The notes beneath the pieces were generated by a model. That model was not told where the DNA came from. It did no database searches and saw only the letters and a program-made list of their open reading frames with translations. From Thermodesulfobacteriota bacterium (GTDB taxonomy: Bacteria > Desulfobacterota > Desulfobacteria > Desulfobacterales > Desulfosudaceae): a stretch of DNA of 64,000 nt. This document shows positions 54,593-62,621 of this stretch, piece by piece. The DNA lies in NCBI GenBank assembly GCA_040753795.1, contig JBFMDX010000002.1, positions 396,504-460,503 of the forward strand, read 5' to 3'. The position numbers and the translations under genes were made by a program. Positions within the stretch are counted from its first letter, which is position 1. Each line of letters opens with the position of its first letter.

Positions 54593-55363
54593 TTATGCCT
54601 TGACCCCTTGTCCCCTTGAACCCTCACTAAAAGGTTCTTCCGACTCCTGGGTCAACCGGAGAAAGACTTCCTCCAGGTCCGAGCGGTCGGTCCCGGCCTG
54701 GAGATGCAGGTCTTCAATGGAGCCGGTGGCGATCAGCCGGCCTTCATGGATCACCCCCACCCGGTCACACACCTCCTCTGCCACGCTCAACGTGTGGGTG
54801 GACATGAATATGGTTACGCCGTTTTCGGCCAGGTTCCGGAACAAGCCTTTGACCATTTTCTGCCCCCGTGGATCGAGACCCACCATGGGCTCGTCCACCA
54901 CCAGCACCTCGGGCTGGTGGAGCAGGGCGCCGACCATGATGAGGCGCTGTTTCATGCCGTGGGAAAAGGATTCGATCAGATGATCCCCCCAGGCTTCTAA
55001 GGAAAACAGCCCCAGCAGTTCCTCGGCTTTTTTGACGAAGATCGACTTGTCCATGTGGTAGAGGTCGGCCGTGAATTTCAAGAACTCCATGGCCGTCAGC
55101 TTTTCGTAAAGGTAGGGCCGGTCGGGGATGAACCCGATCCGCATCTTGGCTGCCTCCGGCTCTTCGGCCATGTCGATGCCGCAGATGCGTACCGTTCCGG
55201 AAGTGGGGGCCAGAATGCCGCCCATGATGCTGATGGTGGTGGTTTTTCCGGCGCCGTTAGGCCCGATGAATCCGTAGACTTCTCCTTTGACGATGGACAG
55301 GGAAATATCCCTGACCGCTTCAAACGAGCCGTATTTTTTAATTAGGTGGACGACCTCGATCAA
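54593..55363 (-). CDS. ABC-2-type transporter ATP-binding protein (no adjacent permease)
   Basis: A 256-residue ATPase with GPNGAGKTTTISIMGG Walker A, a divergent signature FSHGMKQRL and VLVVDEPMVGLDP Walker B. It resembles drug/lipid exporters of the CcmA/NatA type. No permease gene is next to it in either direction, so it must pair with one elsewhere or work alone. The final ~9 residues (GSRGQGVKA) are encoded by the 8-bp CCCTTGA repeat array at 54599-54630, which also leads into the stop codon. Confidence 0.88.
   Translation of the reverse strand: MIEVVHLIKKYGSFEAVRDISLSIVKGEVYGFIGPNGAGKTTTISIMGGILAPTSGTVRICGIDMAEEPEAAKMRIGFIPDRPYLYEKLTAMEFLKFTADLYHMDKSIFVKKAEELLGLFSLEAWGDHLIESFSHGMKQRLIMVGALLHQPEVLVVDEPMVGLDPRGQKMVKGLFRNLAENGVTIFMSTHTLSVAEEVCDRVGVIHEGRLIATGSIEDLHLQAGTDRSDLEEVFLRLTQESEEPFSEGSRGQGVKA
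54599..54630. repeat. 8-bp tandem repeat, CCCTTGA family, inside an ABC ATPase 3' end
   Basis: CCTTGACC, CCTTGTCC, CCTTGAAC, CCTCACTA in exact 8-base steps. The array is translated on the minus strand as the last residues of the ABC ATPase. Confidence 0.65.
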
Positions 55364-55631
55364 GAGACAATCTTCCTTTTGCTTGGATCCCGGCTCACGT
55401 TCCGCTTCGCTCTACTGGCCGGGATGACAACCTGCCTATTAGTGCTGACGGATGCGTAAGAAGCTTTTGTGAGCGACCCCCGAGCATTTTGGGAAAATCG
55501 GGATCAACGGCCTTCGCGTCAGGAATTTCTCGTTGTTTGAGGGCGAAGCCCGAGTTCGAGAAATTCAGCGAAGGGCATTGATCCCGCCCAAAAGGGTCGA
55601 GGAGCGAACAAAAGACTTCTTACTTATTCCG
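55364..55631. repeat. Intergenic region with large inverted-repeat element
   Basis: No gene here. Bases ~55456-55624 form an imperfect hairpin: GTAAGAAG...CTTTTGT, TTTTGGG, CGGGATCAA, CCTTCGC and GAATTTCTCG on the left recur as inverse complements on the right, around a central loop with TTGTTTGAGGGCGAAGCCCGAG. A second small palindrome, GGATCCCGGCT/GGCCGGGATGAC, lies at 55386-55430. It looks like a non-autonomous mobile or REP-type element between rarA and the ABC ATPase. Confidence 0.6.
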
Positions 55632-56987
55632 TCATGCTTCCGTATCCGGCTTATTCTTCTCTTTCTTGTATTGTCGTCTCAACTCCCGCCACCTGTCAAG
55701 CCTCGATTTGATCGTCTTCTCATATCCTCGCTCCGTGGGATGATAATAGACGGCGTCGGCCAGCTTTTCCGGCAGATGATCCTGGGGGGCAAAGGCCTCT
55801 TTGAAGTTATGGGCGTACTTGTACCCCTGGCCGTAGCCGATCTCCTTCATCAGCCGGGTGGGCGCGTTGCGGATGTGCTTGGGAACCGGCAGGTAGCCGG
55901 TCTCCCGGATGACCGCCTTGACGGTGTTGCTGGTGACATAAGCGCTGTTGCTTTTGGGGGCGGTGGCCAGATAAATCGTGGCCTGGATGATGGCCAGATC
56001 CCCTTCGGGGGAACCGAGGAAACGGTAGGCCTCCATGGCGTCCAGAGTCAAGCCCAGGGCGGCCGGATCGGCGTTACCGATATCCTCGGAGGCGAACCGC
56101 ACCATCCGCCGCAGGATATAAAACGGATCCTCTCCGGCCCCGAGCATGCGCTCCACCCAGTACACGGCCGCGTCCGGGTCACTGCCCCGCAAACTTTTGT
56201 GCATGGCCGAAATCAGGTTGTAGTGCTCTTCGCCGGTCTTGTCGTAGAGCATGGCCTTTTTGTCCAGGGCCGCCTCCACCAGTTCCAGGGTGATTTCTCC
56301 CGGTCCGTCTCCGGCCGGCCGCAGCAGGGCCGATGCCTCCAGGCTGTTCAAGGCCGTGCGCACGTCGCCGTCGGAAAGATCGACGATGTGCTCCATGGCC
56401 TCGTCGGACAGGGTCAGGCCCTTGGCGCCCAGACCGTTTTGAGTATCGCTCAGGGCCCGCCGCAGGACCCCTTTCATGGCTTCTTTCCCGACCGGCTCCA
56501 TAATGATCAGCCGGCACCGGGACATAAGGGCCGGGATGACTTCAAAGGAGGGGTTTTCGGTGGTGGCGCCGATGAGGGTGACCAGGCCGCTTTCCACATG
56601 GGGCAGAAAAGCGTCCTGCTGAGCCTTGTTGAAGCGGTGTACTTCATCCACGAACAGGACGGTTCTCGCGCCGGACCGGTCCCGCCGTTCCCGGGCCTCG
56701 TCGATCACGGCCCGGATCTCCTTGACCCCCGAAAGCACCGCCGAAATCTGGACGAAATCCGCGCCGGTCATGTTGGCGATGACGTTGGCCAGGGTCGTCT
56801 TGCCGCAGCCGGGCGGACCCCACAGGATCATGGAAAAGAGGCTGTCCTTTTCCAGGGCCGCGCGGAACAGGGAACCGGGCCGGGTGATCTGCTCCTGCCC
56901 GGCCAGTTCCTCCAGGGTGTTCGGCCGCATGCGGTCGGCCAGGGGCCGGGCGGCGGAGGCGAACTGGGGTTGGCGGGGGGTGTTCAT
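55632..56987 (-). CDS. rarA: Replication-associated recombination protein A (AAA ATPase)
   Basis: RarA/MgsA acts at stalled replication forks. The 451-residue AAA+ protein has MRPNTLEELAGQEQI, Walker A GPPGCGKTTLA, Walker B TVLFVDEVHRFNKAQQDAFLP and sensor ATTENPSFEV, and the C-terminal tetramer domain (HFKEAFAPQDHLPEKL, YYHPTERGYE). The length is normal for the family. Confidence 0.95.
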   Translation of the reverse strand: MNTPRQPQFASAARPLADRMRPNTLEELAGQEQITRPGSLFRAALEKDSLFSMILWGPPGCGKTTLANVIANMTGADFVQISAVLSGVKEIRAVIDEARERRDRSGARTVLFVDEVHRFNKAQQDAFLPHVESGLVTLIGATTENPSFEVIPALMSRCRLIIMEPVGKEAMKGVLRRALSDTQNGLGAKGLTLSDEAMEHIVDLSDGDVRTALNSLEASALLRPAGDGPGEITLELVEAALDKKAMLYDKTGEEHYNLISAMHKSLRGSDPDAAVYWVERMLGAGEDPFYILRRMVRFASEDIGNADPAALGLTLDAMEAYRFLGSPEGDLAIIQATIYLATAPKSNSAYVTSNTVKAVIRETGYLPVPKHIRNAPTRLMKEIGYGQGYKYAHNFKEAFAPQDHLPEKLADAVYYHPTERGYEKTIKSRLDRWRELRRQYKKEKNKPDTEA

Positions 56988-57069
56988 CTTTGATATCTAA
57001 TAGAGTTTTAAGTTTTAAGGAATTGTTATGTGTTAGTTTTGTATTCTTGTAATCGGATACCGCTCATCT

Positions 57070-57126
57070 TCTTAACCACTTAATCACTTAAATACATAAC
57101 CACTTAATCACTTAACACTTAACCAC
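57070..57126. repeat. 7-8 bp tandem repeat, CACTTAA family
   Basis: Repeats of ACCACTTA/ATCACTTA in 7-8 base steps fill most of the gap between der and rarA; TTTTAAGTTTTAAGG near 57007 is the same motif on the other strand. No gene lies in 56988-57142. Confidence 0.65.
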
Positions 57127-57142
57127 GCTACCCCCCCTAAAC

Positions 57143-58519
57143 TCATTTAGCTCGTTTCGGCGTATTTCGTTTCGGCGTTTTCCCCTTTTTGGCGGCATAA
57201 TCAATTCGTCCCGTTTTTTCCCGGAAGAAGAGCCGCAGGGGTATTTTGTCCAGGCCGGTGGCTTTCCGCAGGGCGTTGATCAGATAACGCTGGTAGGAGA
57301 AGTGAACGGCATCGGGAAAATTGACGAAGCAGACAAACGCCGGCGGCCGGGTGGAGATCTGGGTGGCGTAATTGAACTTCAGGCGATGGCCTTTGTGCAG
57401 GGACGGCTGGGTCCGCTCCACCGCATTTTTGATGATCGTGTTCAGGGCGCCGGTGGTGATCTGACAGGTGTACTGATCATAGACCGCGTTGATCTGCGTG
57501 AACAGGTCGTCCAGGTGCCAGCCGGTTTTGGCCGAAATCGTAACAATGGGGGCGAAGCTCAGGAATTTGGCCTGGTCCCGGATGTCCTCGAAATAGGATT
57601 TGATCTTTTTGCCTTCTTTCCTGGCCATATCCCATTTGTTGAGGACAAAGATGCAGCTGCAGCGGTTTTCATAGGCGTATCCGGCCACGGTGATGTCCTG
57701 CTGGGTGACGCCTTCGGCGGCATCGATCAGAATCAGGGCCACGTCACAGCGGTCGATGCTTCGTAAGGTTTTCAGGGCGGAGAACTTTTCCAGCTTTTCC
57801 TCCACCCGGCTTTTCCGGCGCAAACCCGCCGTGTCGATCAGCAGATAGGAACGGCCGTTTCTTTCGCAGAGGGTATCCAGGCTGTCCCTGGTGGTGCCGG
57901 GAATGTCGCTGACGATCAACCGCTCCTCTCCGAGGATGCGGTTGATCAGGGTGGACTTGCCGACATTGGGCTTGCCGATCACCGCCACCTTGATTCTGTC
58001 GTCTTCCTCGGGCTCCGGTTCAACTTTGGGCAGGGCCGCCGTCAGCTCGTCCAGAAAGGTGTTGATCCCGTAACCATGGGTGGCGGACACCGGATAAATT
58101 TTTTCTATGCCGAGGCTGTGGAATTCATAACTGTTCGGTTCGCTTCCCTCACCGTCGATCTTGTTGACCAGAGGGAAAACCGGGCAGACGCAATCCCGGA
58201 GAAGGGTCATCATCTCCCGGTCGTATGGGGAGAGGCCATGCTTGCCGTCGAGCACCATGATGATGGCATCGGCATCTTCAACGGCCTGGCGGATCTGAAA
58301 ATTGACCTGGGTGACGATCTCGTCCGGATCGCCGGTCATGAAACCGCCGGTGTCCACAATGGTAAAGGGCACGTCGTTCCACTGGGCGTTCCCGTAATGA
58401 CGGTCCCGGGTCACGCCCGGCAGGTCGTCGACGAGGGCGTCCATGGACCGGGTCAGACGGTTGAACAGGGTCGATTTGCCGACATTGGGCCGACCGATGA
58501 TGACGACGACGGGTTTCAT
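57143..58519 (-). CDS. der: Ribosome-assembly GTPase Der (EngA)
   Basis: Der is a tandem-GTPase needed for 50S subunit assembly. The 458-residue protein has two G domains, the first with GRPNVGKSTLFNRL, DTGGF and NKID, the second with GKPNVGKSTLINRIL, DTAGL and NKWD, and the KH-like C-terminal domain (RTQPSLHKGHRLKFNYATQ). The basic tail KKGKTPKRNTPKRAK is typical. It is isolated between two CACTTAA repeat arrays. Confidence 0.96.
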   Translation of the reverse strand: MKPVVVIIGRPNVGKSTLFNRLTRSMDALVDDLPGVTRDRHYGNAQWNDVPFTIVDTGGFMTGDPDEIVTQVNFQIRQAVEDADAIIMVLDGKHGLSPYDREMMTLLRDCVCPVFPLVNKIDGEGSEPNSYEFHSLGIEKIYPVSATHGYGINTFLDELTAALPKVEPEPEEDDRIKVAVIGKPNVGKSTLINRILGEERLIVSDIPGTTRDSLDTLCERNGRSYLLIDTAGLRRKSRVEEKLEKFSALKTLRSIDRCDVALILIDAAEGVTQQDITVAGYAYENRCSCIFVLNKWDMARKEGKKIKSYFEDIRDQAKFLSFAPIVTISAKTGWHLDDLFTQINAVYDQYTCQITTGALNTIIKNAVERTQPSLHKGHRLKFNYATQISTRPPAFVCFVNFPDAVHFSYQRYLINALRKATGLDKIPLRLFFREKTGRIDYAAKKGKTPKRNTPKRAK

Positions 58520-58572
58520 TAGAAGTACGGTAGACTTTTATAGTGTTTTAAATTGCCGGAACGTCGATAAAA

Positions 58573-58606
58573 AAGTGGTTAAGTGTTAAGTGTTAAGTTT
58601 TAAGTG
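58573..58606. repeat. Left arm of a perfect 34-bp inverted repeat built of AAGTGTT units
   Basis: This arm, AAGTGGTT then AAGTGTT, AAGTGTT, AAGTTTT, AAGTG, is the exact inverse complement of 58735-58768. The array continues to 58626. It lies between der and lysA. Confidence 0.7.
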
Positions 58607-58734
58607 ATTAAGTTTTAAGTGATTAAAGCCTCAATATTCTGTAAGGTCAACAACTGATCTGAAAAAATAAAACAACTACAATCGATCGCTTCAACATCCC
58701 CAACCGCCAACACCTTAACCACATATGTCTCAAC

Positions 58735-58768
58735 CACTTAAAACTTAACACTTAACACTTAACCACTT
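58735..58768. repeat. Right arm of the 34-bp inverted repeat, running into lysA
   Basis: The exact inverse complement of 58573-58606, 128 bases away. The same array continues to 58790 and encodes the last residues and stop codon of lysA. The spacer between arms holds no gene. Confidence 0.7.
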
Positions 58769-58773
58769 AAAAC

Positions 58774-60030
58774 TTAATCACTTAAAACTTTTTTCTCAAA
58801 CTTCAGCGTAGCGAAATAATCGTCCATGGTTTCCTGGCGGCGGATGAGCTCCACGGCCCCGTCTTCGCGCAGCAGCAGCTCCTTGGGCCGCAGCCGGCCG
58901 TTGTAGTTGAACCCCATGGCAATGCCGTGGGCGCCGGTATCATGGATCACCATCAGGTCTCCCTCCCGGGTTTCCGGGATCAGGCGCTGGACGGCGAACT
59001 TGTCGATGTTCTCGCACAGGGCACCGACCACGTCCACCCGCTCCAGGTTGCCACCCTCCCGGCCGGGCACGCTGATCTCATGGTGGGCGCCGTAGATGCC
59101 GGGCCTCATCAGGGCCGACATACTGGCGTCCACGCCCACATATTTTCTGTAAATGTCCTTGTGGTTGATAACCCGGGTGACCAGGGCACCGTGGGGGCCG
59201 GTCATGTAGCGGCCGCTTTCGATGAACAGGTTCGGCGCATAGCCGTTGTTCTGGGAAAAACGGAAAAAGGCGGCGGCGATGTTTTCCCCCATGGCCTTGA
59301 TGTCCAGGGGTTTGTCTTCTGGACGGTAGGGGATGCCAAGTCCCCCGCCGATATTGATGAACTCGAACCGGACGGGCACGGCCCGGGAAATCTCCCCGGC
59401 CAGGTCAAGGAGCATTTCGGCGGTAGTGACCATGTAGGTGTAGTTGCGTTCGTTGGAGGCGATCATGGCGTGCAGGCCGAACCGCCGGACGCCCCTGTCA
59501 TACACGGCCTGATAGGCGGCAACCATCTGGTCGTGGGTCAGGCCGTACTTGGCTTCCACCGGGTTGCCGATGATGGCGTTGCCGGTGCGCCTTTCACCGG
59601 GGTTGTAGCGGAAACAGATCAGGTCGGGAATTTTGGGCACCTTGTCGATAAGCGAGATGTCGTCTAAGTTGAGGATGCAGCCGCCTTCGGCCAGGGCCGC
59701 GGCGAACTCCTCGGCCGAGGTGTTGTTGGAGGTGAACATGATGTCGTCCGGCCCGGCGCCGAGTTTCCTCGACAGGACCAGCTCCGGGATGGAGCTGCAG
59801 TCGAACCCGAATCCCATGGACTTCATGATTTCCATGATTTTCGGGTTGGGCAGGGCCTTGACCGCGAAGAACTCCCTGAAACCTGGCGCCCCGGCCAGGG
59901 CGGACACCAGTGCCCGGCCGGTTTCGCGGATGCCGGCCTCGTCATAAATATGGAAGGGGGTGCCGAAGTGGTCGGCTATTTTTTCCACCTTCGGGAAAAG
60001 GCGCTTCTTAAAGGTGTCTGACATGGGCAT
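58774..60030 (-). CDS. lysA: Diaminopimelate decarboxylase
   Basis: LysA makes lysine from meso-diaminopimelate using PLP. The 418-residue protein has the PLP lysine region FFAVKALPNPKIMEIM, the GGGLGIPY phosphate loop, and the substrate-binding ESGRYMTGPHG and C-terminal GAHG. Its sequence is closer to the long anaerobe-type group than to E. coli LysA. AAAGGAGA is well placed for ATG 60030. The final VLSD and stop codon come from the AAGTGATT repeat array. Confidence 0.85.
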   Translation of the reverse strand: MPMSDTFKKRLFPKVEKIADHFGTPFHIYDEAGIRETGRALVSALAGAPGFREFFAVKALPNPKIMEIMKSMGFGFDCSSIPELVLSRKLGAGPDDIMFTSNNTSAEEFAAALAEGGCILNLDDISLIDKVPKIPDLICFRYNPGERRTGNAIIGNPVEAKYGLTHDQMVAAYQAVYDRGVRRFGLHAMIASNERNYTYMVTTAEMLLDLAGEISRAVPVRFEFINIGGGLGIPYRPEDKPLDIKAMGENIAAAFFRFSQNNGYAPNLFIESGRYMTGPHGALVTRVINHKDIYRKYVGVDASMSALMRPGIYGAHHEISVPGREGGNLERVDVVGALCENIDKFAVQRLIPETREGDLMVIHDTGAHGIAMGFNYNGRLRPKELLLREDGAVELIRRQETMDDYFATLKFEKKVLSD

Positions 60031-60106
60031 GGGGCTGAATCTCCTTTACCTTGCTCGAAAAAGAAATGTGCCGGATTATAACTTATCGGCCGGATGGAAA
60101 CAATGA

Positions 60107-60796
60107 TCAGGCATATCCGGATATGTCATCCGCCCGGTCGGTGATCCGGTTCAGCTCGGTTTCTTTTTCCTCTCTAATCTTTTCCAGCGCTTCCTTGGAA
60201 GTGCCCTTCGGGATTTTGATCGGCGTGCCGAAGGTCATATATATGGTGCTGAAAGGCTTGGGGATGATGGTCTTATCCCAGGCCTTGTGGAAGGTGATGA
60301 CACGGGTTCCGGAGCAGGCCATGGGAATAAACCAGGAGTCGGTTTCCATGGCCAGAACCAGCATCCCTTTTTTCATGACCCGCGCCGGCCCCCGTGGGCC
60401 ATCCATGGGCGTGCCGCAGATCTTGGCCGGTTCCCGGTTCATGTAATCCACCATCTCCATCAGGGCCTCGTGGCCGCCTTTGGATGAAGACCCCCGGATG
60501 ACGTCATAACCGAACAGTTCCGCCACCCTGGCCGTGAAGTCGCCGTCTTTGCTGCGGCTGACCAGGGTGCAGGCGTTGTTCAATTTCCGGAAATGATAAA
60601 AGAAAAAAATGGCGTTGCGATGCCAGGCCCCGGCCACGACATTGCCGGTGGTGCGGTGGTTGGTAAAATACTGATCATAAATGTCCTGATCAATTACCTT
60701 GACCCGGACCGTTCCGAACCAGAGCTTTACGATCCATGTCACCAGTCGGGCCAGGGCAGCCATGGTCCATTTGATTTTATGTATATCGGTTCCCAT
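60107..60796 (-). CDS. Lysophospholipid acyltransferase family protein (DUF374)
   Basis: A 229-residue DUF374/COG2121 protein: an acyltransferase-like fold with an N-terminal membrane segment. VVAGAWHRNAIFFFYHF carries the acceptor-site His, and GTPMDGPRGPARVMKKGML the second motif. Members are suggested to acylate lipid A or a related lipid; substrate unknown. It lies upstream of lysA by 76 bases on the same strand. Confidence 0.85.
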   Translation of the reverse strand: MGTDIHKIKWTMAALARLVTWIVKLWFGTVRVKVIDQDIYDQYFTNHRTTGNVVAGAWHRNAIFFFYHFRKLNNACTLVSRSKDGDFTARVAELFGYDVIRGSSSKGGHEALMEMVDYMNREPAKICGTPMDGPRGPARVMKKGMLVLAMETDSWFIPMACSGTRVITFHKAWDKTIIPKPFSTIYMTFGTPIKIPKGTSKEALEKIREEKETELNRITDRADDISGYA

Positions 60797-60888
60797 GTCG
60801 ATTCCTTAAATAAAAAATGATAGTCATGGTAAAAATGGACATATCAGAAAAAACTATAGAAGCGATTGTAAAATATTTCAATAACAAA

Positions 60889-60920
60889 CCCTCGGCCCCT
60901 TGATCCCTTGACCCCTCCGC
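60889..60920. repeat. 8-bp tandem repeat, CCCTTGA family
   Basis: CCCTCGGC, CCCTTGAT, CCCTTGAC, CCCTCCGC in exact 8-base steps, in the 250-base divergent gap between the DUF374 gene and the CoA-ligase gene. The rest of that gap shows nothing I can name. Confidence 0.6.
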
Positions 60921-61048
60921 GGAGCGGGCCATGTCGTCTCCCGGGTTGACAGGAATGACCGCTGTTGCTATTCATACCGGCCATAACAAAAAACTTTGCC
61001 CCCGGCACAGGCCGGGGTAATCAGCAAGACAGATCAAAGGCAGCGATA

Positions 61049-62518
61049 ATGAACGAACGCATTCAGAAGATGGAAAAGATATTTTCTCCCCGGTCCGTGG
61101 CCCTCATCGGCGCTTCCAACAGTTTCGCCAAATGGGGCGGGATCGTTTCGATCAATGTTCTCCTGGGCGGTTTTGCCGGCAAAATATATCCGGTCAATCC
61201 TAAAGAAAAAGCGGTTCACGGGTTGACGGCCTATCCCTCGGTAAAAGATATTCCCGGCCCGATCGACCTGGCCGTGATTATCGTGCCGGCCGACGGCGTT
61301 CCGGAAGTCATCTCCGATTGCGTCGCCAAAGCCATTCCGGCGGCCATTGTCATTACCTCCGGTTTCGCGGAGCTGGGCGACAGGGGCAGGGTCCTTCAGA
61401 ATGAAATGCTCAAGCGTGCCAGGGCCGGCGGAATGGTGCTGGTCGGTCCCAACGGCCAGGGCATCGCCGCTCCGGACGCGAAATTTTATCCCTGGTTCCC
61501 GACTTTTCGGCCGGACCCGGGCGTCATCGGCATTGCCAGCCAGAGCGGCGGGATTTCCACCGAGCTGTCGGAACAGCTCGCGGAGTTCGGATTCGGCTGT
61601 TCCAAGGTGGTCTCGACCGGCAACTGCGCCGACCTTACCTGGCCCGATTACCTGGCCTATTTCCGGGAAGACCCGGCCACCCGGGTTGTGCTGCTTTACA
61701 TGGAAGGGGCCGGCGAGGGTCGGGCCTTTTTCCGGGAAGCCCGGGACACGGCCCTGAAAAAACCGGTCATCATCATCAAGAGCGGCCGGACCCGGGAGGG
61801 CGGCCGAGCCGCCTCCTCCCACACCGGGTCTCTGGCCGGCTCGGATGACGTGTTCGACGGGGCCTGCCGTCAGGCCGGGCTGATCCGCGCCCGGACCCTG
61901 GAAGAAGCCGCCGTGCTGGCCGCGGCCTTTGTCACCACCCCCCTGCCAAAGGGCCGCCGGGTCTGTGTACTGACCGGCGGCGGCGGCCAGGGCGTACTGA
62001 CCGCCGATGCCCTTGCGGACAGGGGCCTGGATCTGGCGCCGCTTCCCCCGGCCACCATTGCCGAACTCAAGAAGCATCTTCCGGCCTGGTGGAGTCCGAA
62101 CAACCCGGTGGACATGGTGGCCGGCCTGGGCTACGGCGGCCCCAGGGAAATTATCCCCATTCTCATGGAAAGCGGCGCCTTTGACGGCGTCATCTTCAAC
62201 GGCATCGGCTGGATTTATTCCATGGTCGATCCGGTCAATTTTCCCCAGGAACACAATCCGGTCAAAAAAGGCGCCCGGCGGGTGATTGATGAAGAGGTGG
62301 CTTTAAGCCAGGTGCTCATCGAGTATTCCGGCAAGTGGGGCCTGCCCCTGCTGGTCACTTCCAAGGTTCTGCGCCTGGCCATCCGCCGCAATTACGAGGC
62401 CATTCTCAACCTGCTCAACAAGGGCATCATGGTCTATCCCACCGCCCATGACGTGGTCAACGTCTTTGCGGCCCTGGCGGACCGGTATGAATTTTTAAAG
62501 AAGAATGGAGCGGTTTAA
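61049..62518 (+). CDS. CoA-binding, acyl-CoA synthetase (NDP-forming) alpha-type protein
   Basis: A 489-residue protein of the NDP-forming acetyl-CoA synthetase superfamily. The N-terminal CoA-binding Rossmann domain (FSPRSVALIGASNSFAKWG, GKIYPVNPKEKAVHG) is followed by two ligase-CoA domains (IASQSGGISTEL, KSGRTREGGRAASSHTGSLAGSD with the phospho-His in SSHTGSLAG, and VCVLTGGGGQGVLTAD). No ATP-grasp beta part is fused, and no separate beta gene is adjacent, so the partner must lie elsewhere. Substrate unknown. The ATG at 61049 is preceded by AAAGG. Confidence 0.85.
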   Translation: MNERIQKMEKIFSPRSVALIGASNSFAKWGGIVSINVLLGGFAGKIYPVNPKEKAVHGLTAYPSVKDIPGPIDLAVIIVPADGVPEVISDCVAKAIPAAIVITSGFAELGDRGRVLQNEMLKRARAGGMVLVGPNGQGIAAPDAKFYPWFPTFRPDPGVIGIASQSGGISTELSEQLAEFGFGCSKVVSTGNCADLTWPDYLAYFREDPATRVVLLYMEGAGEGRAFFREARDTALKKPVIIIKSGRTREGGRAASSHTGSLAGSDDVFDGACRQAGLIRARTLEEAAVLAAAFVTTPLPKGRRVCVLTGGGGQGVLTADALADRGLDLAPLPPATIAELKKHLPAWWSPNNPVDMVAGLGYGGPREIIPILMESGAFDGVIFNGIGWIYSMVDPVNFPQEHNPVKKGARRVIDEEVALSQVLIEYSGKWGLPLLVTSKVLRLAIRRNYEAILNLLNKGIMVYPTAHDVVNVFAALADRYEFLKKNGAV

Positions 62519-62537
62519 CCCGGGCTTCGCCGGCGGG

Positions 62538-62621
62538 CTAATGCAGCCAGGCCGACAGCATCAGGATGGAAAGTCCGGCAGCCATGACGAACATGAGCTG
62601 CCGGACGGTGAAGTGCTTCAC
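62538..62621 (-). CDS. Putative small membrane protein overlapping lysC stop
   Basis: A 27-residue open frame begins with a GTG overlapping the lysC stop (GTGA), so it could be translated by coupling. It encodes [18 protein letters not shown] then ILMLSAWLH: a basic start and one hydrophobic helix. Too short for standard gene calls; coding status rests only on arrangement and composition. Confidence 0.4.
   Translation of the reverse strand: MKHFTVRQLMFVMAAGLSILMLSAWLH

Noticed and set aside
57070..58790. CACTTAA arrays as a possible CRISPR
   Set aside because: Units are 7-8 bases with no spacers, and there are no cas genes.
61034..62254. Minus-strand open frame opposite the CoA-ligase gene
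   Set aside because: Antisense shadow with no recognisable domain.
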